DNA of 36,674 nucleotides from an uncultured Selenomonadaceae bacterium (GCA_905235685.1 CAJOMO010000031.1:1-36674), one strand, 5' to 3'. Shown: positions 7,791-16,181, counted from the stretch's first letter. Notes: generated by a model not told the origin, from the letters alone. Numbers and translations: made by a program.

Positions 7791-9293
7791 TCAAGTATTA
7801 AATTTGTCGCGCAGAATTACATCGTGGCTGCCGCCCTCAACAATCGACGTTGCCGATACCAAAGTAATTTTAGCCTTATCGCGCAGTTCCGCCAAATTCA
7901 ACGCGCCGCAGTTACACATTGTCGAACGAATTTTAGCCAAAGTCGAAGCAACATTATCTTTGAGCGAGCCCGCGTAGGGAACGTAAGAATCAACGCCCTC
8001 TTCAAAAGAAAGTTTCTTGTCGCCGCCCAAATCGTAACGCTGCCAATTACGCGCGCGGTTCGAGCCTTCGCCCCAATATTCTTTGTAGTACGTGCCGTTA
8101 ATTCTGATTTTGTCAGTGGGCGATTCGTCGAAACGTGAAAAATATCTGCCGAGCATAAGAAAATCCGCGCCCATTGCCAAAGCCAGCGTCATATGATAAT
8201 CGTGGACAATGCCGCCGTCCGAACAAACCGGTATATAAATTCCTGTGCGTTCAAAATATTCGTCGCGCGCCCTGCAAACGTCGATAACCGCCGTAGCTTG
8301 CCCGCGCCCAATGCCTTTAGTTTCGCGCGTGATACAAATCGAGCCGCCGCCTATTCCAACTTTTATAAAATCTGCGCCCGCGTCCGCCAAAAAATTAAAT
8401 CCTTCAGCGTCAACCACGTTGCCCGCGCCGACTTTCACATCTTCACCAAAATTTTCGTGAATATACTGCAGGGTAATTTTCTGCCATTCGCTGAAACCTT
8501 CGGAAGAATCTATGCACAAAACATCAGCGCCCGCATTCAGCAGCGCCGGAACTCTTTCAGCATAATCACGCGTATTAATGCCCGCGCCGACAATGTACCT
8601 TTTGCGCTTGTCAATCAGTTCAAGCGGATTAACCTTGTTGTCGGTATAATCTTTGCGGAAAACCATATAACGCAGGCGCTGTTTCTTGTCAATCAGCGGC
8701 AGCATATTCAATTTATTTTCCCAGAGCAAATCATTCGCCATTGACAGCGTCGTTGTATCGGCGTCGGCGTAAATCAATTTTTCAAAGGGCGTCATAAAGT
8801 CCTGCGCGAGTTCGTCGCCGGTCATTCGCGTAATTCGATAATCGCGGCTGGTGATAATTCCCAAAAGTTTGCCGGTAGGTTTGCCGTCTTCGGTAACAGC
8901 CATTGTCGAGTGTCCGGTTTCAGCAAGCAGTTCAAGAATTTCTTTGAGCGTGGTTGTCGGCTTGACGTTTGAATCGCTCGACACGAAGCCGGATTTGTAA
9001 TTTTTGACGCGCTTAACCATCGCCGCCTGGTCTTTAATCGACTGCGAGCCGTAGATAAACGAAATGCCGCCCTCTTTGGCAAGAGCGATAGCCATTGTGT
9101 CGTTGGAAACGGACTGCATAATCGCCGAAGTCATTGGGATATTCAGCGTCAATTTGGGTTCTTCGCCGCGCCGGAATTTTACCAGCGGCGTCGACAATTT
9201 CACATTCGCCGGTATGCACTCTGTCGAAGAGTAGCCTGGAACTAATAAATATTCGCCGAAAGTGTGTGACGGTTCTTTATAGTAAAACGCCAT
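7791..9293 (-). CDS. guaB: IMP dehydrogenase, protist-like (Tritrichomonas-type) branch
   Basis: This 500-residue (beta/alpha)8 enzyme oxidises IMP to XMP with NAD+, the committed step to GMP. Two CBS domains lie around residues 100-220 ([12 protein letters not shown] and ITSRDYRIT). The catalytic Cys320 is in [12 protein letters not shown], and the mobile flap carries the Arg-Tyr pair in [10 protein letters not shown]. The wording differs from common bacterial GuaB (GPGSICTTR). From memory it is close to the parabasalid Tritrichomonas foetus enzyme throughout, including YKEPSHTF at the start, [33 protein letters not shown] and [16 protein letters not shown] 9293 has GGAG 8-9 bases upstream. 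It heads the CAP-cca-carbonic anhydrase run. Confidence 0.94.
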   Translation of the reverse strand: MAFYYKEPSHTFGEYLLVPGYSSTECIPANVKLSTPLVKFRRGEEPKLTLNIPMTSAIMQSVSNDTMAIALAKEGGISFIYGSQSIKDQAAMVKRVKNYKSGFVSSDSNVKPTTTLKEILELLAETGHSTMAVTEDGKPTGKLLGIITSRDYRITRMTGDELAQDFMTPFEKLIYADADTTTLSMANDLLWENKLNMLPLIDKKQRLRYMVFRKDYTDNKVNPLELIDKRKRYIVGAGINTRDYAERVPALLNAGADVLCIDSSEGFSEWQKITLQYIHENFGEDVKVGAGNVVDAEGFNFLADAGADFIKVGIGGGSICITRETKGIGRGQATAVIDVCRARDEYFERTGIYIPVCSDGGIVHDYHMTLALAMGADFLMLGRYFSRFDESPTDKIRINGTYYKEYWGEGSNRARNWQRYDLGGDKKLSFEEGVDSYVPYAGSLKDNVASTLAKIRSTMCNCGALNLAELRDKAKITLVSATSIVEGGSHDVILRDKFNT

Positions 9294-9341
9294 GGAAAAA
9301 GCTCCTTTCAGTCGCTTTTTAGGGACAAGTGTAAAGGGTTT

Positions 9342-9390
9342 AGGGAATAGTGATTAAAAACTAGCCCCTTTTCCCTCTTCACTATACCCT
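9342..9390. repeat. Imperfect inverted repeat with AGGGAATAG-type motifs
   Basis: AGGGAATAGTGA (9342-9353) pairs with TCACTATACCCT (9379-9390), with one mismatch and a 25-base loop. It overlaps the nspC stop codon (9382-9384), and the region also contains TAGGGACAAGTG and CTAGCCCC. Related TAGGGATTAG words occur again at 16219-16249. It may act as an RNA hairpin after nspC, but no clean U-run follows. Confidence 0.5.
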
Positions 9391-10491
9391 GGATTTAAAA
9401 TCTTCGTAGTCAAAATTTTTTATCAGCGTCAAATTGCCGCTTAAATCACGCGCGTAAATCGCCGGCAACTTCACGCCGTTAAACGTGTTATTTTTAACCA
9501 TCGTATAAATCGCCATATCGCGGAAAATAATTTCGTCGCCTTCGCGCAGCGGATCGTCAAAGCTGTATTCGCCGATAACGTCGCCCGCAAGGCAAGTTGC
9601 GCCGCCAAATCTGTAATTAAATTTTTTCACGCCAACAGCCGCCGCTCCGATAATTTCCGGACGATACGGCATTTCCAAAACGTCGGGCATATGACAAGCC
9701 GCGCTCGCGTCGATTATTGCATTGCTGACGCCATTTCGCGCAGGCTGAATTTCCAAAACCTTTGAAACCAAAAAGCCCGCGTCCAACGCAACAGCTTCGC
9801 CAGGTTCAAGGTAAATTTCCACGCCAAAATTTTTCTGCAACCGCCGAATTATTTTTTCAAGCCGCTCAATGTCATAATTTTTCTTAGTGATATGATGCCC
9901 GCCGCCCAAATTCAGCCACTTCATATTTGCCAAATACGCGCCGAAATTTTTTTCAACAACGGCAACGGTTTCTTCGAGCGCGTCAGAATTTTGTTCGCAA
10001 AGCGTATGAAAATGCAAGCCGCTCAATTTTTTCACCAAATCCGGTCGCGCAGATTTAAATTCGTCCAGCCGAACGCCCAGCCGCGAATTTTCCCCGCAAG
10101 GATCGTACATTGAAATTTTCTGCGTCGAATGCTCCGGATTAATCCTTAGCCCCGCTGATTTCACGTACTGCGCGAATTTTTCAACCTGCCGGAATGAATT
10201 AAAAATCACGTGGTCGCAAATTTCCGCCAGCTCCGGAATTTCCGCCGCAGTGTAAGCCGGTGAATAAACGTGGTTTTCGCCGCAAAAATATTCTGCGCTC
10301 AATTTCGCCTCGTACAAACCCGACGCCGCCGTCCCCGCCAAATATTTTCGTATCAGCGGATAAAAATAAAACGCCGAAAAGCACTTCTGCGCGAGTAAAA
10401 TTTTAGCGCCGGTGGATTTCTGCACAGCCGATAAAATTTCCAGATTCCGCGTCAAAAGTTTTTCGTCGATAACGTAAGCCGGAGTTTCCAT
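9382..10491 (-). CDS. nspC: Carboxynorspermidine/carboxyspermidine decarboxylase
   Basis: This 369-residue PLP enzyme has the alanine-racemase-type fold III barrel. It would decarboxylate carboxynorspermidine or carboxyspermidine to the triamine. Visible motifs are METPAYVID at the start, the PLP-binding lysine in ILLAQKCFS, GLHFHTLCEQ, LNLGGGHHITKK, YLEPGEAVA, and the cysteine-containing GATCLAGDVIGEY near the end. The upstream GTG-like extension is rejected: the ATG at 10491 overlaps the stop of the upstream dehydrogenase (TAATG), so the two enzymes are translationally coupled. Which triamine is made (norspermidine or spermidine) cannot be read from the sequence. Confidence 0.92.
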   Translation of the reverse strand: METPAYVIDEKLLTRNLEILSAVQKSTGAKILLAQKCFSAFYFYPLIRKYLAGTAASGLYEAKLSAEYFCGENHVYSPAYTAAEIPELAEICDHVIFNSFRQVEKFAQYVKSAGLRINPEHSTQKISMYDPCGENSRLGVRLDEFKSARPDLVKKLSGLHFHTLCEQNSDALEETVAVVEKNFGAYLANMKWLNLGGGHHITKKNYDIERLEKIIRRLQKNFGVEIYLEPGEAVALDAGFLVSKVLEIQPARNGVSNAIIDASAACHMPDVLEMPYRPEIIGAAAVGVKKFNYRFGGATCLAGDVIGEYSFDDPLREGDEIIFRDMAIYTMVKNNTFNGVKLPAIYARDLSGNLTLIKNFDYEDFKSRV

Positions 10492-11693
10492 TAATCCACA
10501 AGCTCCGGATTGAAATTTTCTTTCCACGGCAAACCAAATTCATTGAGCGCCGCCATAAACGGGTCGGGGTCAAATTCTTCAACGTTGCGAACGCCCTTCA
10601 AATTCCATTGCCCGCTAATCAGCATAGCCGCGCCAATCATCGCCGGTACGCCCGTTGTATAAGAAATTGCCTGCGAACCAACTTCACGGTAACATTGCTG
10701 GTGGTCGCAGACATTGTAAACATAATAATTTTTCGGCTGATTATCCTTGACGCCGCTAATCACGCAGCCAATATTCGTCTTGCCAACAGTGCGCGGTCCG
10801 AGCGACGCAGGGTCGGGAAGTACAGCCTTCAAAAATTGCAGCGGAACTATTTTTTGCCCGTGATAATCAATCGGCTCAATCGAAGTCATTCCAACGTTTT
10901 CAAGGCATTTCAAATGATTAAGGTAACTTTGCCCGAACGTCATAAAAAATCTAATCCGCTGAACGCCAGGAATATTTTTCGCGAGCGATTCAATTTCCTC
11001 GTGATAAAGCAGGTACATATCCTTAACGCCGACTTCGTCAAAATTGTAAACGCGCTTAATTTCCAGCGGCTTTGTCGTCACCCAATCGCCGTTTTCGTAA
11101 TATTCGCCGTCCGCCGTCACTTCGCGAATGTTTATTTCCGGATTAAAATTCGTGGCAAACGGATAGCCGTGGTCGCCGCCGTTACAGTCAAGAATATCAA
11201 TCGTGTTGATTTTGTCGAAATGGTGTTTGAGCGCGTAAGCCGTGAAAATTCCCGTAACGCCCGGGTCAAAGCCGCAGCCCAAAAGCGCCGTTATCCCCGC
11301 GCGTTTAAAATCTTCGTCCAGCGCCCATTGATGCTTATATTCGAAATAAGCCGTGTCTTCCGGCTCGTAATTCGCCGTGTCAAGGTAATTCGTCTTTGTG
11401 CGCAGGCAAGCCTCCATGATTTTCAAATCGTGGTACGGCAATGCAAGATTTATCACAACGTCCGGATTAAAAATCTCAATCAGATTCACCAGCGCCTCAA
11501 CGTTATTTGCGTCGATTTGCGCCGTGGAAATTCGCGTTGAACTTTTGCCGTCGAGTTTGGATTTCAGCTCGTTGCATTTTCCGATTGTGCGGCTGGCAAT
11601 GCAAATTTCGTTAAAAATTTTGTCATTCTGAACGCATTTGTGAATGGCAACGCTCCCAACGCCGCCGCAGCCAATAATTAACGCTTTGCCCAA
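10491..11693 (-). CDS. Carboxynorspermidine/carboxyspermidine dehydrogenase (saccharopine dehydrogenase family)
   Basis: This 400-residue enzyme condenses aspartate semialdehyde with a diamine (diaminopropane or putrescine) and reduces the imine with NAD(P)H. It begins with a Rossmann fold, ALIIGCGGVGSVAI, and contains CIASRT, INLALPYHDLKIMEAC and LLGCGFDPGVTGIF, all typical of the polyamine branch of the saccharopine dehydrogenase family. The start is TTG at 11693, supported by GGGAGGG 7 bases upstream. Its stop overlaps the start of the decarboxylase by one base. Together the pair forms a complete second half of the alternative (S-adenosylmethionine-decarboxylase-independent) triamine route. 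Confidence 0.92.
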   Translation of the reverse strand: MGKALIIGCGGVGSVAIHKCVQNDKIFNEICIASRTIGKCNELKSKLDGKSSTRISTAQIDANNVEALVNLIEIFNPDVVINLALPYHDLKIMEACLRTKTNYLDTANYEPEDTAYFEYKHQWALDEDFKRAGITALLGCGFDPGVTGIFTAYALKHHFDKINTIDILDCNGGDHGYPFATNFNPEINIREVTADGEYYENGDWVTTKPLEIKRVYNFDEVGVKDMYLLYHEEIESLAKNIPGVQRIRFFMTFGQSYLNHLKCLENVGMTSIEPIDYHGQKIVPLQFLKAVLPDPASLGPRTVGKTNIGCVISGVKDNQPKNYYVYNVCDHQQCYREVGSQAISYTTGVPAMIGAAMLISGQWNLKGVRNVEEFDPDPFMAALNEFGLPWKENFNPELVD

Positions 11694-11725
11694 TTTTTCG
11701 CCCTCCCAAATATTAAAATTATAAA

Positions 11726-11754
11726 ATTTTATCAGACTGCCGCGCTAAAGTCAA
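11726..11754 (-). promoter_or_regulatory. Promoter of the polyamine operon
   Basis: TTGACT (11749-11754), an exact 17-bp spacer and TAAAAT (11726-11731) on the minus strand. The -35 overlaps the hemC stop codon (11751-11753), so the operon has its own start just after hemC. The GGGAGGG and TTG start follow. Confidence 0.7.
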
Positions 11755-12623
11755 ATATACAGAATTTCACGCCCACCGTTAGCTAACATTTTCTGCGCAA
11801 AAATTTTCCCGTCAAGATTCTCAGCTGAAATTTCTTCGCGCAGAATTTTTTTGCCGTTCAAAGAAGCTATCACCGCTCGCGCAGAATTTTTCTCAGCGAA
11901 AATCCCAACCGGTATCTGACAGCCGCCGCCAATTTCTTTCAAAAAATCCCGCTCAATTTTCGTCGCCGCGCAAGTTTCAGCGTCATTCAAATTTTTCACC
12001 GCGTCACGAATTTTCAAATCTCCTGCGCGAATCTCGATAGCCAATGCGCCTTGCCCTGCCGCCGGAATTATTTCAGTCAAAATCTGCTTAATCCGCCTGC
12101 CATAACCGAGCCGCTTTAAACCCGCCGCCGCCAAAATCACCGCGTCAAATTCGCCGCTGTCCAACTTTTTCAGCCGCGTGTCGACATTGCCGCGAAGATT
12201 TTTTATCTGCAAATCCGGACGCAAATTCAAAATCTGCGCCGTCCGCCTCAAACTCGAAGTTCCAACAACCGCGCCGCGCGGCAAACTTTCAAGCGTAGAA
12301 AATTTATTGCTGATAAATGCGTCGAATGGATTTTCGCGTTTCGTAACAGCCGCAATTTCAAAGCCCGCCGGCAATTCGCTCGGAACGTCTTTCAAGCTGT
12401 GTACTGCCAAATCGATTTTGTTTTCGCGCAGTGCAATTTCAATTTCTTTGGTGAATAAGCCCTTGCCGCCGATTTTCGCCAATGGCGCGTCCAAAATTTT
12501 GTCGCCCGTCGTTTGTATCTTGATTATTTCGACAGGAAAATTTTTGCTCAATTCCTGCGCGATAAATTCTGTTTGCCACAGCGCCAATCTGCTTGAGCGC
12601 GTCCCGATTTTAATTTTTTCCAT
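11751..12623 (-). CDS. hemC: Hydroxymethylbilane synthase (porphobilinogen deaminase)
   Basis: This 290-residue enzyme joins four porphobilinogens into hydroxymethylbilane, the precursor of haem, sirohaem and corrinoids. Motifs are IGTRSSRLALWQTE, the KGLFTKEIE loop, HSLKDVP with the catalytic Asp region, GTSSLRRTAQI, LRGNVDTRL and IGGGCQIPVG, which carries the dipyrromethane-linking Cys235. ATG 12623 is preferred over an in-frame ATG at 12659, because the shorter form starts with the conserved region and has AAGGA about 11 bases upstream. It overlaps the end of metH by 14 bp, so the two are co-transcribed and probably coupled. hemC is away from other hem genes here. Confidence 0.95.
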   Translation of the reverse strand: MEKIKIGTRSSRLALWQTEFIAQELSKNFPVEIIKIQTTGDKILDAPLAKIGGKGLFTKEIEIALRENKIDLAVHSLKDVPSELPAGFEIAAVTKRENPFDAFISNKFSTLESLPRGAVVGTSSLRRTAQILNLRPDLQIKNLRGNVDTRLKKLDSGEFDAVILAAAGLKRLGYGRRIKQILTEIIPAAGQGALAIEIRAGDLKIRDAVKNLNDAETCAATKIERDFLKEIGGGCQIPVGIFAEKNSARAVIASLNGKKILREEISAENLDGKIFAQKMLANGGREILYI

Positions 12624-14970
12624 TTGCAACCAATTCCTTAGCCAATTTAACAGCCGCAACGCCGTCTTTCGCGTAAGCGTCCGCGCCCGCCGCGTCCGCG
12701 TATTCCTGCGTCAAAGCCGCGCCTCCAACCATAACTTTTGCGCCACAGCCCGCCGCGTGCAAATCCGCGATAACTTTGTCAATCTGAATCATCGTCGTCG
12801 TCATAAGCGCGCAAAGCCCGACAATGTCAGCGTTATTTTCAATCGCTGCCTTCACAATTTCAGCCGAATCAACATCTTTGCCCAAATCTATCAGCTTGAA
12901 ACCGCTGTTCGCCAAAAGCGCGCCCGTGATATTTTTCCCCAAATCGTGGACGTCGCCCTTCACCGTGGCGATAACGAACGTACCATTATTCGCGGTTTCC
13001 TGCGCGGGCAAAATTTCTTTCAGCTTGTTAAAGGCAACCCTCATAGTTTCGGCGGACAACAAAACTTGCGGCAGAAAAATTTTCCCAGCCCCAAAATCTT
13101 CGCCAATGTCATTCATTGCCGCGGTTAAGGATTTTTCGGTAATTTCATTCGCGGAAAAATTTTCGTCAATCGCCTTGACAATCAGCGCCGAAATTTCGTC
13201 CTTATCGCCTTCGATAACCGCCTGCTTAATCGCGTCAAGAATCGGCAAATTAATTTTTTTCTCAGCGGCAACAGGATTATTCACGACCAATTTGCTGAAT
13301 TTCAAACCGTTGGCGTCTTTGCCGAGGAGCGCGGCGCTGGCTTTGAGCGCATTCTGCATAAATTCGTCGTACGGATTCATAATCGGCGCGTCAAGTCCGG
13401 CGGCAAGGCACATCGCAAAAAAAGTGCTGTTAATCAGCGGGCGATTCGGCAAACCAAATGAAATATTGCTAAGCCCCATCGTCGAAGGATAGCCGAATTT
13501 TTCACGGTAAAGTTTCAGCGTCTTCAAAACTTCGTTGCAGGCTTGAGCGTCCGCCGATATCGTCATAACCAACCCGTCAAGCAAAAAATCACCGTCGCGC
13601 AGTCCAACTTTTTTAGCCGCGTCAATAATTTTCGCCGCAACTTCAACGCGCTCAGCCGCAGTTTTCGGCACGCCCGAATCCGTCAGCGGCAAAATCAAAA
13701 TCGCCGCGCCATATTTTTTCGCCAGCGGCAGGAATTTTTTAATGCGCTCAACTTCAAAGCTCACCGAATTAATTAGCACGCGCCCGGGGTAAATCCGCAA
13801 GCCCGCCTCTAAAGATTTTTCGTCCGAAGTGTCAATCGACAGCGGCGCGTCGGTTATCTGCGAAATTTCCTTGACAGCCTGCGCCATCATTTTTGCCTGG
13901 TCAATTCCGCCGACGCCCATATTCACGTCCAAAACTTGAGCGCCGGATTTAACTTGATTGACCGCGTCTTTTTTCACGCCCAAAAGTGAGCCTTCGCGAA
14001 TTTCCGCCGCCAATTTTTTTCTGCCGGTCGGGTTGATTCTTTCGCCGATTAAAACCGTGGGCAAATTTTTATCAATGACAACGGTTTTGCTACGGCTCGA
14101 AAGTTTCAGCCGATTGTCAGCACTGCGCGAAATTGGATTTAAATTTTTAACATTCGCGGCAAGAGCGCGGATATGCTCGGGCGTCGTACCGCAACAGCCG
14201 CCTAAATAACTTGCGCCCGCCTCAACCAATTTAACGCCCCAACTGCCAAAAGTCTGCGCGTCCATTGGAAATTTCGTAACGCCATTTTCAAGGTACGGCA
14301 TACCGGCATTCGGCTGAACGCTCACCGGCACGCGGCAATTTTCCGCCAAAATTTTAACAACAGGAACAAGTTGCTCCGGTCCGAGCGAACAATTCACGCC
14401 GATAATCGACGCGCCCATTGCCTCCAAAATTACGGCGGCACTTTGCGGATCTGTACCGGTAACCGTGCGCCCGTCTTCGCTGTACGAAAGTTGACAAATC
14501 ACCGGCAAATTGCAAGCGTCATGAGCCGCCAACAACGCCGCGCGCATTTCTTGAATGTCAATGCAGGTTTCGATAATCAGATAATCCGCGCCGCCCTCAG
14601 CTAAAAATTTCGCCTGCTCATAAAAAATCTGATAGGCAACTTCAAAATCCAAATCGCCCAGCGGCGCAATAAATTTGCCCGTCGGTCCAATCGAGCCCGC
14701 AACTTTGACATCGCCCGCAGATTTGGCGATTTTCACCGCGGCTAAATTCAATTCGCGGCAGCGCTCGGCAAGCCCGTAATGTTCAAGTTTCAAACTGCTC
14801 GCGCCAAAAGTATTCGTCTCAATAATCGTCGCTCCGGCGTCGATATACGCGCGGTGGATTTTCCGCACAATTTCCGGATTTTCAACATTCATCAATTCCG
14901 GACAAGCGCCAGCCTTCAAGCCGCCCTGCTGTAACATCGTACCCATTGCGCCGTCAAATATTTCTATCAT
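12610..14970 (-). CDS. metH: Cobalamin-dependent methionine synthase, three-domain form
   Basis: This 786-residue enzyme transfers methyl from methyltetrahydrofolate to homocysteine. The homocysteine methyltransferase domain (about 1-280) has the zinc cysteines in VNCSLG and GGCCGTTPEHI. A pterin-binding domain follows (about 310-560; IGERINPTGRKKL, DVNMGVGG, LSIDTSDE, LSNISFGLPNR). The B12 cap and B12-binding domains (about 580-786) have the cobalt-ligating His675 in DVHDLGKN. The C-terminal AdoMet-dependent reactivation domain of E. coli-type MetH (about 1,200 residues) is absent, so reactivation must come from elsewhere. The first residues MIEIFDGAMGTMLQ mark the true start at 14970, with GAGG 9-10 bases before it. 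It shares 14 bp with hemC. Confidence 0.95.
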   Translation of the reverse strand: MIEIFDGAMGTMLQQGGLKAGACPELMNVENPEIVRKIHRAYIDAGATIIETNTFGASSLKLEHYGLAERCRELNLAAVKIAKSAGDVKVAGSIGPTGKFIAPLGDLDFEVAYQIFYEQAKFLAEGGADYLIIETCIDIQEMRAALLAAHDACNLPVICQLSYSEDGRTVTGTDPQSAAVILEAMGASIIGVNCSLGPEQLVPVVKILAENCRVPVSVQPNAGMPYLENGVTKFPMDAQTFGSWGVKLVEAGASYLGGCCGTTPEHIRALAANVKNLNPISRSADNRLKLSSRSKTVVIDKNLPTVLIGERINPTGRKKLAAEIREGSLLGVKKDAVNQVKSGAQVLDVNMGVGGIDQAKMMAQAVKEISQITDAPLSIDTSDEKSLEAGLRIYPGRVLINSVSFEVERIKKFLPLAKKYGAAILILPLTDSGVPKTAAERVEVAAKIIDAAKKVGLRDGDFLLDGLVMTISADAQACNEVLKTLKLYREKFGYPSTMGLSNISFGLPNRPLINSTFFAMCLAAGLDAPIMNPYDEFMQNALKASAALLGKDANGLKFSKLVVNNPVAAEKKINLPILDAIKQAVIEGDKDEISALIVKAIDENFSANEITEKSLTAAMNDIGEDFGAGKIFLPQVLLSAETMRVAFNKLKEILPAQETANNGTFVIATVKGDVHDLGKNITGALLANSGFKLIDLGKDVDSAEIVKAAIENNADIVGLCALMTTTMIQIDKVIADLHAAGCGAKVMVGGAALTQEYADAAGADAYAKDGVAAVKLAKELVANGKN

Positions 14971-15006
14971 AAAAATTACCTCGTCATTTAATCTTGTTCC
15001 GCGTAA

Positions 15007-15034
15007 ATTTTATCAAAAATATGGTATAATTCAA
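15007..15034 (-). promoter_or_regulatory. Promoter of metH-hemC
   Basis: On the minus strand TTGAAT (15029-15034), a 16-bp spacer and TAAAAT (15007-15012), 37 bp before the metH ATG. It overlaps a plus-strand extended -10 element, so the two divergent promoters probably interfere. No S-box, B12 or T-box riboswitch is recognisable in the short leader. Confidence 0.5.
15022..15030 (+). promoter_or_regulatory. Extended -10 element for the DUF4417/toxin island
   Basis: TGGTATAAT gives a perfect -10 (15025-15030) with the TGn extension. No convincing -35 lies 16-18 bp upstream. It sits back-to-back with the metH promoter and points into the DUF4417 remnant. Confidence 0.4.
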
Positions 15035-15072
15035 GCAATATCTTTGCATTGCAACCGAAAGACGATTGAAAA

Positions 15073-15419
15073 TTTGACAGTGTCTGGCATTACGCTAAAA
15101 CCGCACTCAAAAGATTAAAACATTTTGCCAGAATTATCACGCCGGATTTCTCTACTTATCAAGATATGCCCGTTGCATTCAAAATATCGTCGCCATTAGC
15201 ACAATCGGATGTATTAAAGACAAATATGACGAACAACGTTTTACTGACGGGCTCTATGTTATGGTCGAAAGGCTCAATCCAAGTCACATTTTGGTTTACG
15301 GCAAGAAAGGCAGAAGTTTTTTCGACAAATACATCGAACGTGGCATTCCAGTTACTTTTTACGACCCGCCTGATACTCACACAATAACGACAAGGATGGT
15401 GACAAAGCTAGAGTTATGA
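15073..15419 (+). pseudogene. DUF4417-family remnant with internal deletion
   Basis: Two reading frames together resemble a DUF4417 protein. Frame one (15073-15183) encodes FDSVWHYAKTALKRLKHFA then ITPDFSTYQDMPVAFK. The second frame (15183-15419) encodes NIVAISTIGCIKDKYD, ERLNPSHILVYGK and RGIPVTFYDPP before a TGA. In family members from memory, a central segment of about 40 residues (roughly the WxxxG.YWQ..G part) lies between these two pieces. It is missing here, with a frame change at about 15180-15185. The N-terminus is also cut, because a TGA lies in frame just before 15073. DUF4417 proteins are found in phages and mobile elements and have no firm function. The TGA overlaps the ATG of the next small gene (ATGA). 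Confidence 0.65.
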
Positions 15420-15772
15420 GCAAAAAGAAGAAATATCAATTTTTTGGTACAATGGAGGATATCATCGATTTGATAAAAAGTTTGCCGCCCACTCCTACTC
15501 AAGCATTTTTACAAGAGTGACAAGAGTTTATTATCGAAAACTTAAAAAAATTCATTGACCACCGAGAATTTTATCATATTCTAACCAAACTTAGAGTTCG
15601 TTTTGATCCTGCTAAAGAAGGTGCCCCGGGTTTTGAAGGAAAAGATCATTGGCACGTTTATAATCCATATACCCGCGGTAAAGTCGATACATATTTTGAC
15701 AAAGACGGAAACCCTGTGAAATATGGCTCTGGACCTTCGCATATTATACCTAAGCATGATGGAGATGATTAA
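15416..15772 (+). pseudogene. Small polymorphic-toxin-like gene interrupted by an in-frame TGA
   Basis: An ATG at 15416, overlapping the preceding TGA, begins MSKKKKYQFFGTMEDIIDLI. The frame meets TGA at 15518-15520 after 34 codons and then stays open to TAA at 15770-15772. The downstream part holds LRVRFDPAKEGAPGFEG, KDHWHVYNP, DTYFDKDGNPV and SGPSHIIP. Its His/Asp-rich arrangement resembles C-terminal nuclease-like modules of polymorphic toxins; I think of the Toxin_24-like group, but the assignment is unproven. The TGA lies in a 9-bp tandem duplication (ACAAGAGTG/ACAAGAGTT), where TTA to TGA is one base change. Repaired, the product would be 118 residues with a continuous helix before the His-rich domain. 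The stop may be a true nonsense mutation or a sequencing error. Other genes here use TGA as a stop, so recoding is unlikely. Confidence 0.6.
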
Positions 15773-16162
15773 ATGACAATCGCTGAATTTGAACATAAAT
15801 ATTATCTGCATGACAGTAGTATTGACAAAATTGAATATGATGCCGCCAATAAAACTCTCAGATTGGAGATTGATTTTTGTTTTTGGATGCAACTTTGGTA
15901 CAATAAGGACGAGCCGACCAATGGCACAATCGCCGTGACGTTCGATAATGTCTCCCATTATGAATATGAAAATTATGACCCTGGTAAACTTTTTAGCGAC
16001 TATACACCAGAAATTTTAAAAACTAAAATTGATGAAAATGAAACGTTGAAAATTTATACTTTTGAATTTGTGCGCTATGAGCCTGGCGAGGATCTCTATC
16101 CCGTAATGAAAATCAAAGCTGACAGCGTCACAGTTGAGGAAATCTCGCGATACAATTATTAA
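15773..16162 (+). CDS. Small acidic protein, probable immunity partner
   Basis: This 129-residue, acidic, aromatic-rich soluble protein starts at the ATG directly after the TAA of the toxin-like gene, with no gap, and has GGAGATG as a ribosome binding site. It begins MTIAEFEHKYYLHDSSIDKI. It has alternating strands (LRLEIDFCFWMQLW, IAVTFDNVSHYEYE, LKIYTFEFVRY, VMKIKADSVTVEEI) that suggest a beta-sandwich. No signal peptide or membrane segment is seen. I do not recognise a named family; the HDSSI...L.LEID.C.W pattern recalls small proteins found beside toxin genes. The immunity role is inferred only from size, charge and position. A bidirectional terminator follows. Confidence 0.6.
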   Translation: MTIAEFEHKYYLHDSSIDKIEYDAANKTLRLEIDFCFWMQLWYNKDEPTNGTIAVTFDNVSHYEYENYDPGKLFSDYTPEILKTKIDENETLKIYTFEFVRYEPGEDLYPVMKIKADSVTVEEISRYNY

Positions 16163-16181
16163 TCGAATAAACTTTTACAGC

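Noticed and set aside
10608..11540. 310-codon plus-strand open frame opposite the carboxynorspermidine dehydrogenase
   Set aside because: It is rich in Arg, Asn and Phe, without motifs or a ribosome binding site; the minus-strand dehydrogenase explains the region.
15159..15387. Two 73-codon open frames on opposite strands
   Set aside because: They lie in the DUF4417 remnant but in other frames; only the frames encoding PDFSTYQDMP and ERLNPSHILVYGK carry family-like sequence.
15418..15772. TGA read as an amino acid (selenocysteine or code 4)
   Set aside because: fliI, the DUF4417 remnant and hemC end naturally at TGA, and no SECIS-like hairpin is obvious after 15520. A nonsense change within a tandem duplication is simpler.
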